From the NCBI RefSeq assembly GCF_018612915.1, contig NZ_JAGGRL010000006.1, positions 124,001-188,000 on the forward strand: a stretch of DNA of 64,000 nt. The letters are read 5' to 3'. The notes beneath the pieces are model-generated. The model saw only the letters and a program-made list of their open reading frames with translations, did no database searches and was not told the origin of the DNA. Positions within the stretch are counted from its first letter, which is position 1. Each line of letters starts with the position of its first letter. The DNA comes from Stenotrophomonas sp. ISL-67 (GTDB lineage Bacteria > Pseudomonadota > Gammaproteobacteria > Xanthomonadales > Xanthomonadaceae). Both the position numbers and the translations under genes were made by a program. Below, piece after piece: positions 43,858-52,140 of the stretch.

Positions 43858-44679
43858 TTAGACCGATACGGTGGCTGGGAGGAGGAAGGACAGGGCTTCT
43901 GCGCAGGATTGTTCTACTTTCAGGGTTAGCAGGTCGTCGGCGCGGGTGCGGCCGAGGTTGAGGGCGGCTACCGGTAAGCCCGCCTTGGCGGCGGTCTGGA
44001 CGAAGCGGTAGCCGGAGTAGACCATCAGGGAGGAGCCGACTACCAGTACCGCGTCGGCGTTCTGCAGGTGGGCGTGCACTGCGTCGACCCGGGCGCGCGG
44101 TACGTTTTCGCCGAAGAAGACGACGTCTGGTTTGAGGATGCCGCCGCAGAGCGTGCACGCCGGCACGTTGAAGGCGCTGAAGTCCACGCCTTCGAGGTCG
44201 GCATCGCCGTCGGGAGCCTGGGCGGCGTCGAGCCGGTCCCAGCCGGGGTTGGCGGTGAGCAATGCGCGCTGGAACCCCTCGCGGGCGCTGCGGGCTTCAC
44301 AGCCCATGCAGCGCACTTGATCGAGGCGGCCGTGCAGGTCGATCACCGCCGCGCTGCCGGCACGCTGGTGCAGGCAGTCCACGTTCTGGGTGAGCAGCAC
44401 TTCCACCTGGCCACGCGCTTCCAGCGCGGCCAAGGCGGCGTGGGTGGCGTTCGGCCGGGCCTGCCCGAAGCGCGGCCAGCCGAGCAGGCTTCGCGCCCAA
44501 TAGCGCTGGCGGGTGGCGGCCTCGCCCATGAAATCCTGGTAGTTCACCGGTGGGGTGCGCTTCCACTGGCCGTCGGCATCGCGGTAATCGGGAATGCCCG
44601 AATCGGTACTGCAGCCGGCGCCGGTGAGGACGAACAGGCGGCGGGCGCGGTGGATGAAGTCGGCCAGGGGCGTGGGCAT
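43858..44679 (-). CDS. Sir2-family NAD-dependent protein deacylase
   Basis: The 273-residue sirtuin removes acyl groups from lysine using NAD. It shows LTGAGCSTDSGIPDYRD (residues 18-34), TQNVDCLHQRAG, the catalytic His in VIDLHGRLDQV and a Cys4 zinc site (RCMGC and ACTLCGG). The variant GAGCST in place of GAGIS is a SIR4-type (class II) feature. ATG 44679 is a standard start. Confidence 0.92.
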   Translation of the reverse strand: MPTPLADFIHRARRLFVLTGAGCSTDSGIPDYRDADGQWKRTPPVNYQDFMGEAATRQRYWARSLLGWPRFGQARPNATHAALAALEARGQVEVLLTQNVDCLHQRAGSAAVIDLHGRLDQVRCMGCEARSAREGFQRALLTANPGWDRLDAAQAPDGDADLEGVDFSAFNVPACTLCGGILKPDVVFFGENVPRARVDAVHAHLQNADAVLVVGSSLMVYSGYRFVQTAAKAGLPVAALNLGRTRADDLLTLKVEQSCAEALSFLLPATVSV

Positions 44680-44727
44680 GCCAGCAAGATGGGGACGATT
44701 GCAGGCTTCGCAATCGCCCCTGCCCGT

Positions 44728-45141
44728 TCAGGGTCCGGCGATATCGGCCGGCAGTGCGGGCACGGCGGTGGGGTTGCGGTTCTCGTCCAGGGCGATCATG
44801 ACGAAATGGCCGCGGGTGCAGAGCCTGCGCTCGCCGGTATGCAGGTCTTCGGCGATCAGCTCCACTTCCACCTTCATCGAGCTGCGGCCTACTTCGACGA
44901 TGCGGCCCACGGTTTCCACCATCTGGCCGACGTTGATCGGCAGCTTGAAATCGACCTGGTCCGAGCGGGCAGTGACCACGGTATGGCGCGAGTAGCGCGC
45001 GGCGGCCAGGAACGCGGCCTTGTCCATCCACGCCAGCGCCTGGCCACCAAACAGGGTGCCCATGTGGTTGGTGTGGTTGGGGAAGACGATTTCGGCCATG
45101 CGCACTTCGGTGGGCGGGACGACATCTGGGCTGGCGGTCAT
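44728..45141 (-). CDS. Acyl-CoA thioesterase (hotdog fold, YciA type)
   Basis: The 137-residue protein has PNHTNHMGTLFGGQALAWMD with the catalytic Asp (about residue 40), AARYSRHTVVTARSDQVDFK and a hotdog core. It hydrolyses acyl-CoA in the cytosol and may buffer CoA. It lies 48 bp upstream of the sirtuin on the same strand. Confidence 0.9.
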   Translation of the reverse strand: MTASPDVVPPTEVRMAEIVFPNHTNHMGTLFGGQALAWMDKAAFLAAARYSRHTVVTARSDQVDFKLPINVGQMVETVGRIVEVGRSSMKVEVELIAEDLHTGERRLCTRGHFVMIALDENRNPTAVPALPADIAGP

Positions 45142-45205
45142 GGGGGGCGGCCGTAAGAAGGGGGTCGGGCGGATGATACGGCAGCGGCGGTGAGGCGGTG
45201 AACAG

Positions 45206-45226
45206 CCACGCAGGGCGTGGCGCTAC
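45206..45226 (-). repeat. SMAG-type repeat variant
   Basis: CCACGCagggCGTGGCGCTAC, with the GTAG head on the minus strand. It lies immediately downstream of the nrdB terminator. Confidence 0.6.
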
Positions 45227-45231
45227 GGACA

Positions 45232-45257
45232 TGAAAAACCCCGGAGGCGCCGGGGTT
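45232..45257 (-). terminator. Rho-independent terminator of nrdAB
   Basis: AACCCCGG and CCGGGGTT (45237-45257) form an 8-bp stem; on the minus strand TTTTTCAT follows. It lies 25 bp past the nrdB stop. Confidence 0.82.
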
Positions 45258-45281
45258 CGTCGGGACACGATCTGAGCGGGA

Positions 45282-46301
45282 TCAGAACGACATGTCGAAG
45301 GAAACTTCACCCTTCACGCCGACCTGGTAGGCCGAGGAACGACGTTCGAAGAAGTTGGTCAGCTCCTGCACGTCCTGCAGTTCCATGAAGCTCAGCGGGT
45401 TGCGCACGTTGTACTTCTTTTCCATGCCGAGGCGATGGAAGTGGTTGTCGGCGCAGTGCTGCAGGTACTGGCGCATGTCGCGGGTGGAGATACCGGCCAC
45501 GCCGCCGGACAGGACGTCCTCGGCGAACTGCACTTCGCATTCGATCGCTTCGGCGAGCATGTCATAGACCTGCTGCTTCATCGCGTCGTCGAACAGGTCC
45601 GGTTCTTCTTCGCGGATCACGTCCACGCATTCGAAGGCGAACTCCATGTGCGCGCTTTCGTCGCGGAACACCCAGTTGGTGCCCGAGGCCAGGCCGTTGA
45701 GCAGGCCGCGCGAACGGAAGTAGTACACGTAGGCGAAGGCGGCGAAGAAGAACAGGCCTTCGATGCACGCGGCGAAGCAGATCTGGTTGAGCAGGAACTG
45801 GCGGCGCTCGTCACGGGTTTCGATGCGCTTGAGGCCCTGGATCGAGTCGATCCACTTGAAGCAGAAGTCGGCCTTCTTCTTGATCGAGTCGATGTTCTCC
45901 ACCGCGTCGAACGCCTTGGAGCGCTCGTCCGGATCGGGCAGGTAGTTGTCGAGCAGGGTCAGGTAGAACTGCACGTGCAGCGCTTCTTCGTACAGCTGGC
46001 GCGACAGGTACATGCGCGCTTCGGGCGCGTTCAGGTGCTGGTACAGGTTCAGCACCAGGTTGTTGGAGACGATCGAATCGCCGGTGGCGAAGAACGCGAC
46101 CAGGCGGTGGATCAGGTGGCGTTCGCCCGGCGACATCTTGCCGTGCAGGTCGCTGATGTCGATCTGGAAGTTGATCTCTTCCACGGTCCAGGTGTTCTTG
46201 ATCGCGTTGCGATACATGTCATAGAACTGCGGGTAGCGCATGGGGCGCAGGGTCAGTTCAAAACCGGGATCGAGCAGCATTTGGCTGGGCTTGTCGGCCA
46301 T
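45282..46301 (-). CDS. nrdB: Ribonucleotide reductase, beta subunit (class I)
   Basis: The 339-residue di-iron protein supplies the radical for deoxyribonucleotide synthesis. The iron ligands appear in EEALHVQFYL and ESAHMEF, and the Tyr four residues after the His (HVQFY) is the radical site, so it is a tyrosyl-radical enzyme. ATG 46301 follows AAGGACG at good spacing; upstream in-frame ATGs lie in the intergenic repeat. It is downstream of nrdA and separated by 149 bp. Confidence 0.94.
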   Translation of the reverse strand: MADKPSQMLLDPGFELTLRPMRYPQFYDMYRNAIKNTWTVEEINFQIDISDLHGKMSPGERHLIHRLVAFFATGDSIVSNNLVLNLYQHLNAPEARMYLSRQLYEEALHVQFYLTLLDNYLPDPDERSKAFDAVENIDSIKKKADFCFKWIDSIQGLKRIETRDERRQFLLNQICFAACIEGLFFFAAFAYVYYFRSRGLLNGLASGTNWVFRDESAHMEFAFECVDVIREEEPDLFDDAMKQQVYDMLAEAIECEVQFAEDVLSGGVAGISTRDMRQYLQHCADNHFHRLGMEKKYNVRNPLSFMELQDVQELTNFFERRSSAYQVGVKGEVSFDMSF

Positions 46302-46382
46302 GGGTGTTTCGTCCTTCAAAAGCATGCACCGATCAACGATGGGTACACGCCGTGTGTTTGGGGTCGCCAGGGTTGGCGGAGG

Positions 46383-46445
46383 GCCGGCCAACGGCCGGCG
46401 CTACCGGGTTTCCGGTCCAGCGGTGTGCCGGCCGTGGGCCGGCAC
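46383..46445. repeat. SMAG repeat with a second hairpin, between nrdA and nrdB
   Basis: GCCGGCCAACGGCCGGCGCTAC (46383-46404, minus orientation) is a standard SMAG. GTGCCGGCCgtgGGCCGGCAC (46425-46445) is a diverged second copy ending 6 bp before the nrdA stop. Confidence 0.8.
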
Positions 46446-46450
46446 GCCTC

Positions 46451-48835
46451 TTATTGGCACGCCTCGCAGGCTTCCGGGTTTTCCAGCGAGCAGGACACGG
46501 CTTCGACCGGGGTGTAGCTGCTGACGGTGGTCTTGGCGATCTTGGTGGCCGGGCGCGAACGCAGGTAGTAGGTGGTCTTGATGCCCTGCTTCCAGGCGTA
46601 CATGTACATGGAGGACATGGCGCCGATGTTCGGGCTTTCCATGAACAGGTTGAGCGAGGCGGACTGGTCGATGAACGCGCCGCGCTCTGCGGCCATGTCG
46701 ATCAGCGAACGCATCGGCAGCTCCCACGCGGTGCGGTATACGTGGCGCAGCGTTTCCGGAATCTGGGCGATGCCCTGGATGGAGCCTTCGGCCAGCTTGA
46801 TGGCGTCGCGCATTTCCGGGGTCCAGTGGCCCAGCTTCTTCAGCTCGTTCACCAGGTAACGGTTGACCTGCAGGAAATCGCCCGAAAGCGTTTCGCGCTT
46901 GAACAGGTTGGATACCTGCGGTTCGACGCACTCGTAGCAGCCGGCAATGGAAGCAATGGTCGCGGTCGGGGCGATGGCGATCATCAGCGAGTTGCGCAGG
47001 CCGTGTTCCTTGATGCGCTCACGCAGGGCATCCCAGCGCGCGCTGTCTTCGGGCACCACGTTCCAGGCGTCGAACTGCAGCTCGCCGCTGGCCGCACGGG
47101 TGTCGGCGAAGGACGGGTGCTTGCCGCGTTCCTGGGCCAGTTCAACCGAGGTTTCCAGGGCGTGGAAGTAGATGGTCTCGGCGATCTTCTTCGACAGCGC
47201 GCGGGCTTCGGCACTGTCGAAGGCCAGGCGCTTGCGGAAGAACACGTCCTGCAGGCCCATGCAGCCCAGGCCGACCGGGCGCCAGCGCAGGTTGCCGCGG
47301 CGGGCCGATTCGATCGGGTAGAAGTTCAGGTCGATCACGCGGTCGAGCTGGCGCACGGCCAGGCGCACGGTGTCGGCCAGCTTGTCGTAGTCGAACTCGC
47401 CGTGGGCATCGAAATGGTTGCCCAGGTTGATCGAGCCCAGGTTGCACACCGCGGTTTCTTCAGCCGAGGTGATTTCCAGGATTTCGGTGCACAGGTTGGA
47501 CAGGTGGATCACGTTGCCCGCGCGCAGGGTCTGGTTGCTGGCGCGGTTGCACTTGTCCTTGAAGGTCATCCAGCCGTTGCCGGTCTCGGCCAGGGTACGC
47601 ATCATGCGCGAGTACAGCTTGCGCGCGGAGATGGTGCGGTTGGCCTTGCCCTGTGCTTCGGCCTGCAGGTAGGCCTGCTCGAAGGCTTCACCGAACAGGT
47701 CGGTGAACTCGGGCACCACGCGCGGATCGAACAGCGACCATTCCTGGTCAGCTTCGACGCGCTTCATGAACAGGTCCGGGATCCAGTTGGCCAGGTTCAG
47801 GTTGTGCGCACGGCGCGATTCGTCGCCGGTGTTGTCACGCAGTTCGAGGAAGTCCTCGATGTCGGCGTGCCAGGTTTCCAGGTAAACGCAGGCCGCGCCC
47901 TTGCGCTTGCCGCCCTGGTTCACCGCGGCCACGGACGAATCCATGGTCTTCAGCCACGGCACGATGCCGTTGGAATGGCCATTGGTGGACTTGATCAGCG
48001 AGCCGCGCGAACGCACGCGGGTGTAGCTCACGCCGATGCCGCCGCTGAACTTGGAGAGCTGGGCGATGTCGCCGTACTTGGAATAGATGGATTCCAGCGA
48101 GTCCTGCGGCGAATCGAGCAGGAAGCACGAGGACAGCTGCTCGTGGGTGGTGCCGGAGTTGAACAGGGTCGGGCTGGACGGCAGGTAGTCCAGGTTGCCC
48201 ATGCGCTTGTACAGCGCCAGGGTTTCGGCCACGTCTTCGCTCAGCGCGCTGGCGATGCGCAGGAAGAACTGCTGCGGGGTCTCGATCACCTTGCGGGTAT
48301 GCGGGTGGCGCAGCAGGTAGCGGTCGTACAGGGTACGCAGGCCGAAGTAATCGAAGTTCAGGTCCAGCCCGATGTCGATGGCATCGTTGAGCTTGCGCGC
48401 GTTGGTCTGCACGAAGTTCAGCAGGCGGTCGTTGATCAGGCCCACTTCGTGGCCACGGCCGACCGACTGCGAGAACGCGTGGATTTCCTGGCCCGACACT
48501 TCCTTGGCGATGTAGTTGGCCAGCAGGCGCGCGGCCAGGCGGCCGTACTCGGGCTCTTCACCGATCAGCAGGGCGGCGGTGCGGATGGACAGCTCGTCCA
48601 GCTCCTGGGTGGTGGCGCCGTTGTACAGGCCGGAAATGGTGCGGGTGGCCACGCGCATCGGGTCGACCGCGTGCAGGCCTTCAGCCGAACGCTGCACCGC
48701 GCGCACGATCTTGTTCAGATCCACCAGTTCGGTCGTGCCGTTGCGCTTGGTGACGCTCATCGCCGTATTGGTCGGCGGCGAAGTCAGCAGGAATTCGCTT
48801 TCCTGGTCGGTGGCTGCGCTGGTTTCGGTGCTCAC
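46451..48835 (-). CDS. nrdA: Ribonucleotide reductase, alpha subunit (class I)
   Basis: The 794-residue catalytic subunit reduces ribonucleoside diphosphates. The ATP-cone (KRNGTTELVDLNKIVRAVQRS, abbreviated) is intact, so dATP feedback is likely. Active-site features include SSCFLLDSPQDS, NLCTEILEIT, ETAVCNLGSINL and the C-terminal CSLENPEACEACQ with the shuttle cysteines. The start GTG 48835 (VSTETSAATD) follows GAGGAAACC; an upstream open frame to 48955 is not protein-like. Confidence 0.95.
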   Translation of the reverse strand: MSTETSAATDQESEFLLTSPPTNTAMSVTKRNGTTELVDLNKIVRAVQRSAEGLHAVDPMRVATRTISGLYNGATTQELDELSIRTAALLIGEEPEYGRLAARLLANYIAKEVSGQEIHAFSQSVGRGHEVGLINDRLLNFVQTNARKLNDAIDIGLDLNFDYFGLRTLYDRYLLRHPHTRKVIETPQQFFLRIASALSEDVAETLALYKRMGNLDYLPSSPTLFNSGTTHEQLSSCFLLDSPQDSLESIYSKYGDIAQLSKFSGGIGVSYTRVRSRGSLIKSTNGHSNGIVPWLKTMDSSVAAVNQGGKRKGAACVYLETWHADIEDFLELRDNTGDESRRAHNLNLANWIPDLFMKRVEADQEWSLFDPRVVPEFTDLFGEAFEQAYLQAEAQGKANRTISARKLYSRMMRTLAETGNGWMTFKDKCNRASNQTLRAGNVIHLSNLCTEILEITSAEETAVCNLGSINLGNHFDAHGEFDYDKLADTVRLAVRQLDRVIDLNFYPIESARRGNLRWRPVGLGCMGLQDVFFRKRLAFDSAEARALSKKIAETIYFHALETSVELAQERGKHPSFADTRAASGELQFDAWNVVPEDSARWDALRERIKEHGLRNSLMIAIAPTATIASIAGCYECVEPQVSNLFKRETLSGDFLQVNRYLVNELKKLGHWTPEMRDAIKLAEGSIQGIAQIPETLRHVYRTAWELPMRSLIDMAAERGAFIDQSASLNLFMESPNIGAMSSMYMYAWKQGIKTTYYLRSRPATKIAKTTVSSYTPVEAVSCSLENPEACEACQ

Positions 48836-49369
48836 GGCGGTTTCCTCTTGGCGTGATTTGGAGTGGTGCGGGGTCGCCTGCTCGGTAGGCGTGGGACCGG
48901 TGCGCTCAGCGCTCAGGGTGGACTGTCGGTGTCGCATGGGACGCGACCGGCGCAACGGCGCTGCGGTCGCTTCCTTGCTTCACCGGTCATCTCCCCCCGG
49001 AGACTGGCGCTACCAGCGCCGCACCCTGCACGGCATGCGGTTGTCGGTGGGTGTTGGGGCCCTTGGACCCTTCGACTTGTGGTCGAAAGGACCGACAGCC
49101 ACAAGATAGTGGGGGTATATGGACGCGTCAACGCCAAATGTAGTGAAACGGGGCAATCCCTTGCGGCGCAAGGATTCGTCGTTCGGGACGTCCGACGGAC
49201 GGTCGCGACCTGTCCAAAGCGAATGCGCAGTCAAGGGTTCAGGGCGACTTTTGATGCGATTCAAGGGTTCGAAAAACGGAACGATCGGGCGTCACGCGGG
49301 CGTAACAAAATGGGCGTGTTCGGGTTCCGCGAAGCCAGGCAGGGCGTGGCTCTACGGCTGAATACCTCG
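48836..49369. other. nrdA promoter and long leader region
   Basis: No gene is seen in this stretch. It holds the probable nrdA promoter with NrdR boxes (49099-49146) and a leader of about 260 nt. A strong hairpin (GGACCCTTCGAC against GGTCGAAAGGACC, about 49068-49093) lies just downstream of the promoter. Confidence 0.5.
49099..49146 (-). promoter_or_regulatory. nrdA promoter with paired NrdR boxes
   Basis: Two near-consensus NrdR boxes lie at 49099-49114 (CCACAAGATAGTGGGG, 12 of 16) and 49131-49146 (11 of 16), exactly 32 bp apart (three helical turns). On the minus strand TTGACG (49131-49126) and TATCTT (49108-49103) form a promoter with a 17-bp spacer, so box 1 covers the -10 and box 2 the -35. 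Confidence 0.7.
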
Positions 49370-49399
49370 TTACGCCCTGTGGGGCGTACCGAGGTATTC
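49360..49399. repeat. Long inverted repeat at the zapE 3' end
   Basis: GAATACCTCGTTACGCCC (49360-49377) and GGGCGTACCGAGGTATTC (49382-49399) pair at 17 of 18 positions around a 4-nt loop, covering the last codons and stop of zapE. No T tract follows on either side. Confidence 0.65.
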
Positions 49400-50470
49400 A
49401 GCGCTCTGCATTTCTATGAGCCGCGAGGCGGTGCGCTCGAAGGCGCCCTGCAGGCGGGTGCCGGTGTACAGCGCCACGGGGGCGTCGGTGGCGGTGCAGA
49501 CCAGATTGACGTGGCGGTCGTACAGTTCGTCGATGAGGTTTACGAAGCGGCGCGCGGCATCTTCATTCATGCGGTCGAAGTGCGGGATGTCGCCCAGCAG
49601 CAGCGTGTTGAACTCGCGGGCGATCTCGATGTAGTCCGACGGGCCGCGCGGGCCTTCGCACAGGGCCTTGAAGTCGAACCAGACAATGCTCTTGCCGCGT
49701 GCGCGCACCGGGATCTTGCGCGCCTCGATTTCGATGTTGCCCGGCTTGGGCGGCTGGCCGCCGCTCAGCGCGGCCCAGCGGGTGGCCAGCCAGGCATCGC
49801 TGTGTTCGTCGCGCGGGGCCTGGTACACCGGCGAATGGGTCAGGGCGCGCATCCGGTAATCTTCGGTGCCTTCGGCGTACAGCTCCACGCAGTAGGTTTG
49901 CAGCAGGCCGATGGCAGGCAGGAAGCTGTCGCGCTGCAGGCCGTTCAGGTACAGGTTCTCCACCGCCGTGTTGGAGGTGGTGACCAGGGTGACCCCTTCG
50001 GCGAACAGGCGCTCGAGCAGGCGCGCCAGCAGCATGGCATCGCCGATGTCGGTGACGAAGAACTCATCCAGCACCAGCACCCGCAGCTTGCTGCGCCATT
50101 CCTGGGCGATCCGGGCCAGCGGGTCGCTCTGCCCCTGGTGCTCGCGCAGGCGCTCGTGGATGCCGCGCATGAAGCGGTGGAAGTGGGTGCGGTACTTCTG
50201 CTCTATCGGCAGCCCGTCATAGAACAGGTCGACCAGGAAGGTCTTGCCGCGCCCTACCCCGCCCCAGAAGTACAGGCCCTTGACCGGGTCCGGCTTCTTC
50301 CAGAACGCCGAGAGACGGTCCAGCCAGCCGTCTTGGGCGCTGTCGACCAGGGCCAGGTGGATGCGGTCCAGCTCGGCCAGGGCGGCGTGCTGGGCCGGGT
50401 CGTTCTGCCATTCGCCCCGGGCCACGCCGTCGGCGTAGCGCTGCGACGGGGTCATTGCGGTGTCGCTCAT
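49370..50470 (-). CDS. zapE: Cell division protein ZapE (AFG1-like ATPase)
   Basis: The 366-residue AAA-type ATPase has Walker A in FWGGVGRGKTFLVDLF (about residues 68-83) and Walker B in RVLVLDEFFVTDIGD. ZapE associates with FtsZ under stress or low oxygen. ATG 50470 (MSDTAMTPSQRYADGV) overlaps the upstream hydrolase stop by 4 bp. An in-frame ATG ten codons earlier lies in the hydrolase gene. Confidence 0.93.
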   Translation of the reverse strand: MSDTAMTPSQRYADGVARGEWQNDPAQHAALAELDRIHLALVDSAQDGWLDRLSAFWKKPDPVKGLYFWGGVGRGKTFLVDLFYDGLPIEQKYRTHFHRFMRGIHERLREHQGQSDPLARIAQEWRSKLRVLVLDEFFVTDIGDAMLLARLLERLFAEGVTLVTTSNTAVENLYLNGLQRDSFLPAIGLLQTYCVELYAEGTEDYRMRALTHSPVYQAPRDEHSDAWLATRWAALSGGQPPKPGNIEIEARKIPVRARGKSIVWFDFKALCEGPRGPSDYIEIAREFNTLLLGDIPHFDRMNEDAARRFVNLIDELYDRHVNLVCTATDAPVALYTGTRLQGAFERTASRLIEMQSAEYLGTPHRA

Positions 50471-51141
50471 GCGGTGGCGCTGTCCGGGTTGGGCAGCCAA
50501 TGCTTGAGGCCGTGGGTGAGCGCGCCGCGCAGGTCGATCAGCTTGCGGTGGAAGAAGTGGCTGGTGTCGGGCATGCGCACCAGCTCATGCGGCGCGCCCA
50601 GGCTGTCCAGCCAGTTGTAGACGGCCTGCGGGTCGACGATTTCGTCCTCTTCGCCCTGGATCACCAGCCAGTTGGCCGGCGGCTGCACGCCATCGAAATC
50701 CCAGCGCCCGGCGGGCGGGGCGATCGAGACCAGCACCTGCGGCTGCAGCTCGGCGGCCGCACGCAGCGCGACGAAGGCGCCAAAACTGAAGCCGGCCAGC
50801 CATAGGGTGGCGTCGGGGCGCTGTTCGCGCACCCAGGCCACCACGGCCTTGAGGTCGTCCTGCTCACCCACGCCGTGGTCGAATTCGCCGGCCGAGGTAC
50901 CCACGCTGCGGAAGTTGAAGCGCACGGTGGCGATGCCCAGCTCGCGCAGGGTGGTGCCAACCATGGTCACCACCTTGTTGTGCAGGCTGCCGCCCTCGGT
51001 GGACAGCGGGTGGCAGATCACCGCCACCACCGGCTGCGCGGGCACATCGGCCTTGGGCAGGTCGACCGCCACGTCCAGCGCGCCGACCGGGCCGGCCAGC
51101 TGCAGGGTGGTGCTTTCATTGGGGAATGAGGGATTGTGCAT
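50467..51141 (-). CDS. Alpha/beta hydrolase (KANL3/Tex30-like dienelactone-type)
   Basis: The 224-residue protein has VICHPLSTEGGSLHNKVVTM near residue 45, GFSFGAFVALRAA nucleophile elbow (Ser about 122), Glu/Asp in IQGEEDEIVDP and His in DTSHFFHRKL, the usual catalytic set for this family of small cytosolic hydrolases. It is translationally coupled to zapE. No substrate can be assigned. ATG 51141 is preferred over 51198. Confidence 0.86.
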   Translation of the reverse strand: MHNPSFPNESTTLQLAGPVGALDVAVDLPKADVPAQPVVAVICHPLSTEGGSLHNKVVTMVGTTLRELGIATVRFNFRSVGTSAGEFDHGVGEQDDLKAVVAWVREQRPDATLWLAGFSFGAFVALRAAAELQPQVLVSIAPPAGRWDFDGVQPPANWLVIQGEEDEIVDPQAVYNWLDSLGAPHELVRMPDTSHFFHRKLIDLRGALTHGLKHWLPNPDSATA

Positions 51142-51196
51142 GGCGTCATAATACCGCTCCCCCGCGGGCTGCACGGCCGCGCCTGCCTGGAACCCC

Positions 51197-52054
51197 ATGT
51201 TCTATCTGCTTTTCAGCGTGGTCTGCAGCGTGCTGGTGTCGGTGCTGCTGAAGCTGGCCGCGCGCCGCCAGCTGGATGTCGCCCAGATGGTGACCTGGAA
51301 TTACCTGGTGGCCGCCGCGCTCACCGCCGGGGTGCTGCGCCCGCCGCTGGACGCGCTGCAGGCCGGGCACGCGCCGTGGCCGGCGCTGCTGGTGCTGGCG
51401 GTGGTGCTGCCCTCGCTGTTCCTGGTGCTGGGCCGCACGGTGGCGGTGGCCGGGATCGTGCGCACCGATGTGGCGCAGCGGCTGTCGCTGCTGCTGTCGC
51501 TGTTGGCTGCGTTCCTGTTCTTCGGGCAGACCGCGACCCCGCTGAAGCTGCTCGGGCTGGGGCTGGGGCTGGTGGCGATGCTGGGCATCAGCCTGCGTCC
51601 GCGTGGGCCGGCCGTGGCCGGCGACGCCGGCAGCTGGCGCTGGCTGCTGGCGGTGTGGGTGGGCTTTGCGCTGGTGGATGTGCTGCTCAAGCAGGTGGCG
51701 CTGTCGGGTACGCCGTCGATGGCGGCGCTGCTGGCGTGCTTCAGCATCGCCTTCGTGCTGATGCTGGGGATGCAGCTGTGGCGGCATGCCAGTGGCCGCA
51801 GCCGGTTGAGCGCGCGCAATGTCGGCGCCGGGGCGCTGCTGGGCCTGCTCAACGGCGGCAACATTCTTTTCTATGTGCACGCGCACCAGGCGATGCCGGA
51901 CAGCCCGGCCACGGTGTTTGCCGGGATGAACATCGGCGTGGTGGTGCTGGGGGCGCTGGTGGGGGTGTTCGCGTTTGGCGAGCCGACCACGCGGTGGAAC
52001 CGCGCGGGATTGGTGTTGGCGGTGGTGGCGATCGGGTTTATTGCGTGGGGGTAG
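51197..52054 (+). CDS. DMT/EamA-family membrane transporter
   Basis: The 285-residue protein has about ten hydrophobic segments with the EamA duplication (PALLVLAVVLPSLFLVLGRT; NIGVVVLGALVGVFAFGE near the second half). The C-terminal repeat contains GAGALLGLLNGGN. Exporters of metabolites are the usual members; substrate unknown. It is divergent from the hydrolase gene at 51141. Confidence 0.85.
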   Translation: MFYLLFSVVCSVLVSVLLKLAARRQLDVAQMVTWNYLVAAALTAGVLRPPLDALQAGHAPWPALLVLAVVLPSLFLVLGRTVAVAGIVRTDVAQRLSLLLSLLAAFLFFGQTATPLKLLGLGLGLVAMLGISLRPRGPAVAGDAGSWRWLLAVWVGFALVDVLLKQVALSGTPSMAALLACFSIAFVLMLGMQLWRHASGRSRLSARNVGAGALLGLLNGGNILFYVHAHQAMPDSPATVFAGMNIGVVVLGALVGVFAFGEPTTRWNRAGLVLAVVAIGFIAWG

Positions 52055-52070
52055 GTGCGCGCGAAAGGCG

Positions 52071-52134
52071 GCCGGGCAGAGCCCGGCGCTACGATCGGAC
52101 CACACCATGGCGGTAGAGCCGGGCTCTGCCCGGC
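52071..52134. repeat. SMAG-type repeat pair
   Basis: GCCGGGCAGAGCCCGGCGCTAC (52071-52092, minus orientation) and GTAGAGCCGGGCTCTGCCCGGC (52113-52134, plus) form an inverted pair with GTAG heads facing each other, between convergent gene ends. Confidence 0.82.
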
Positions 52135-52140
52135 TGATCG

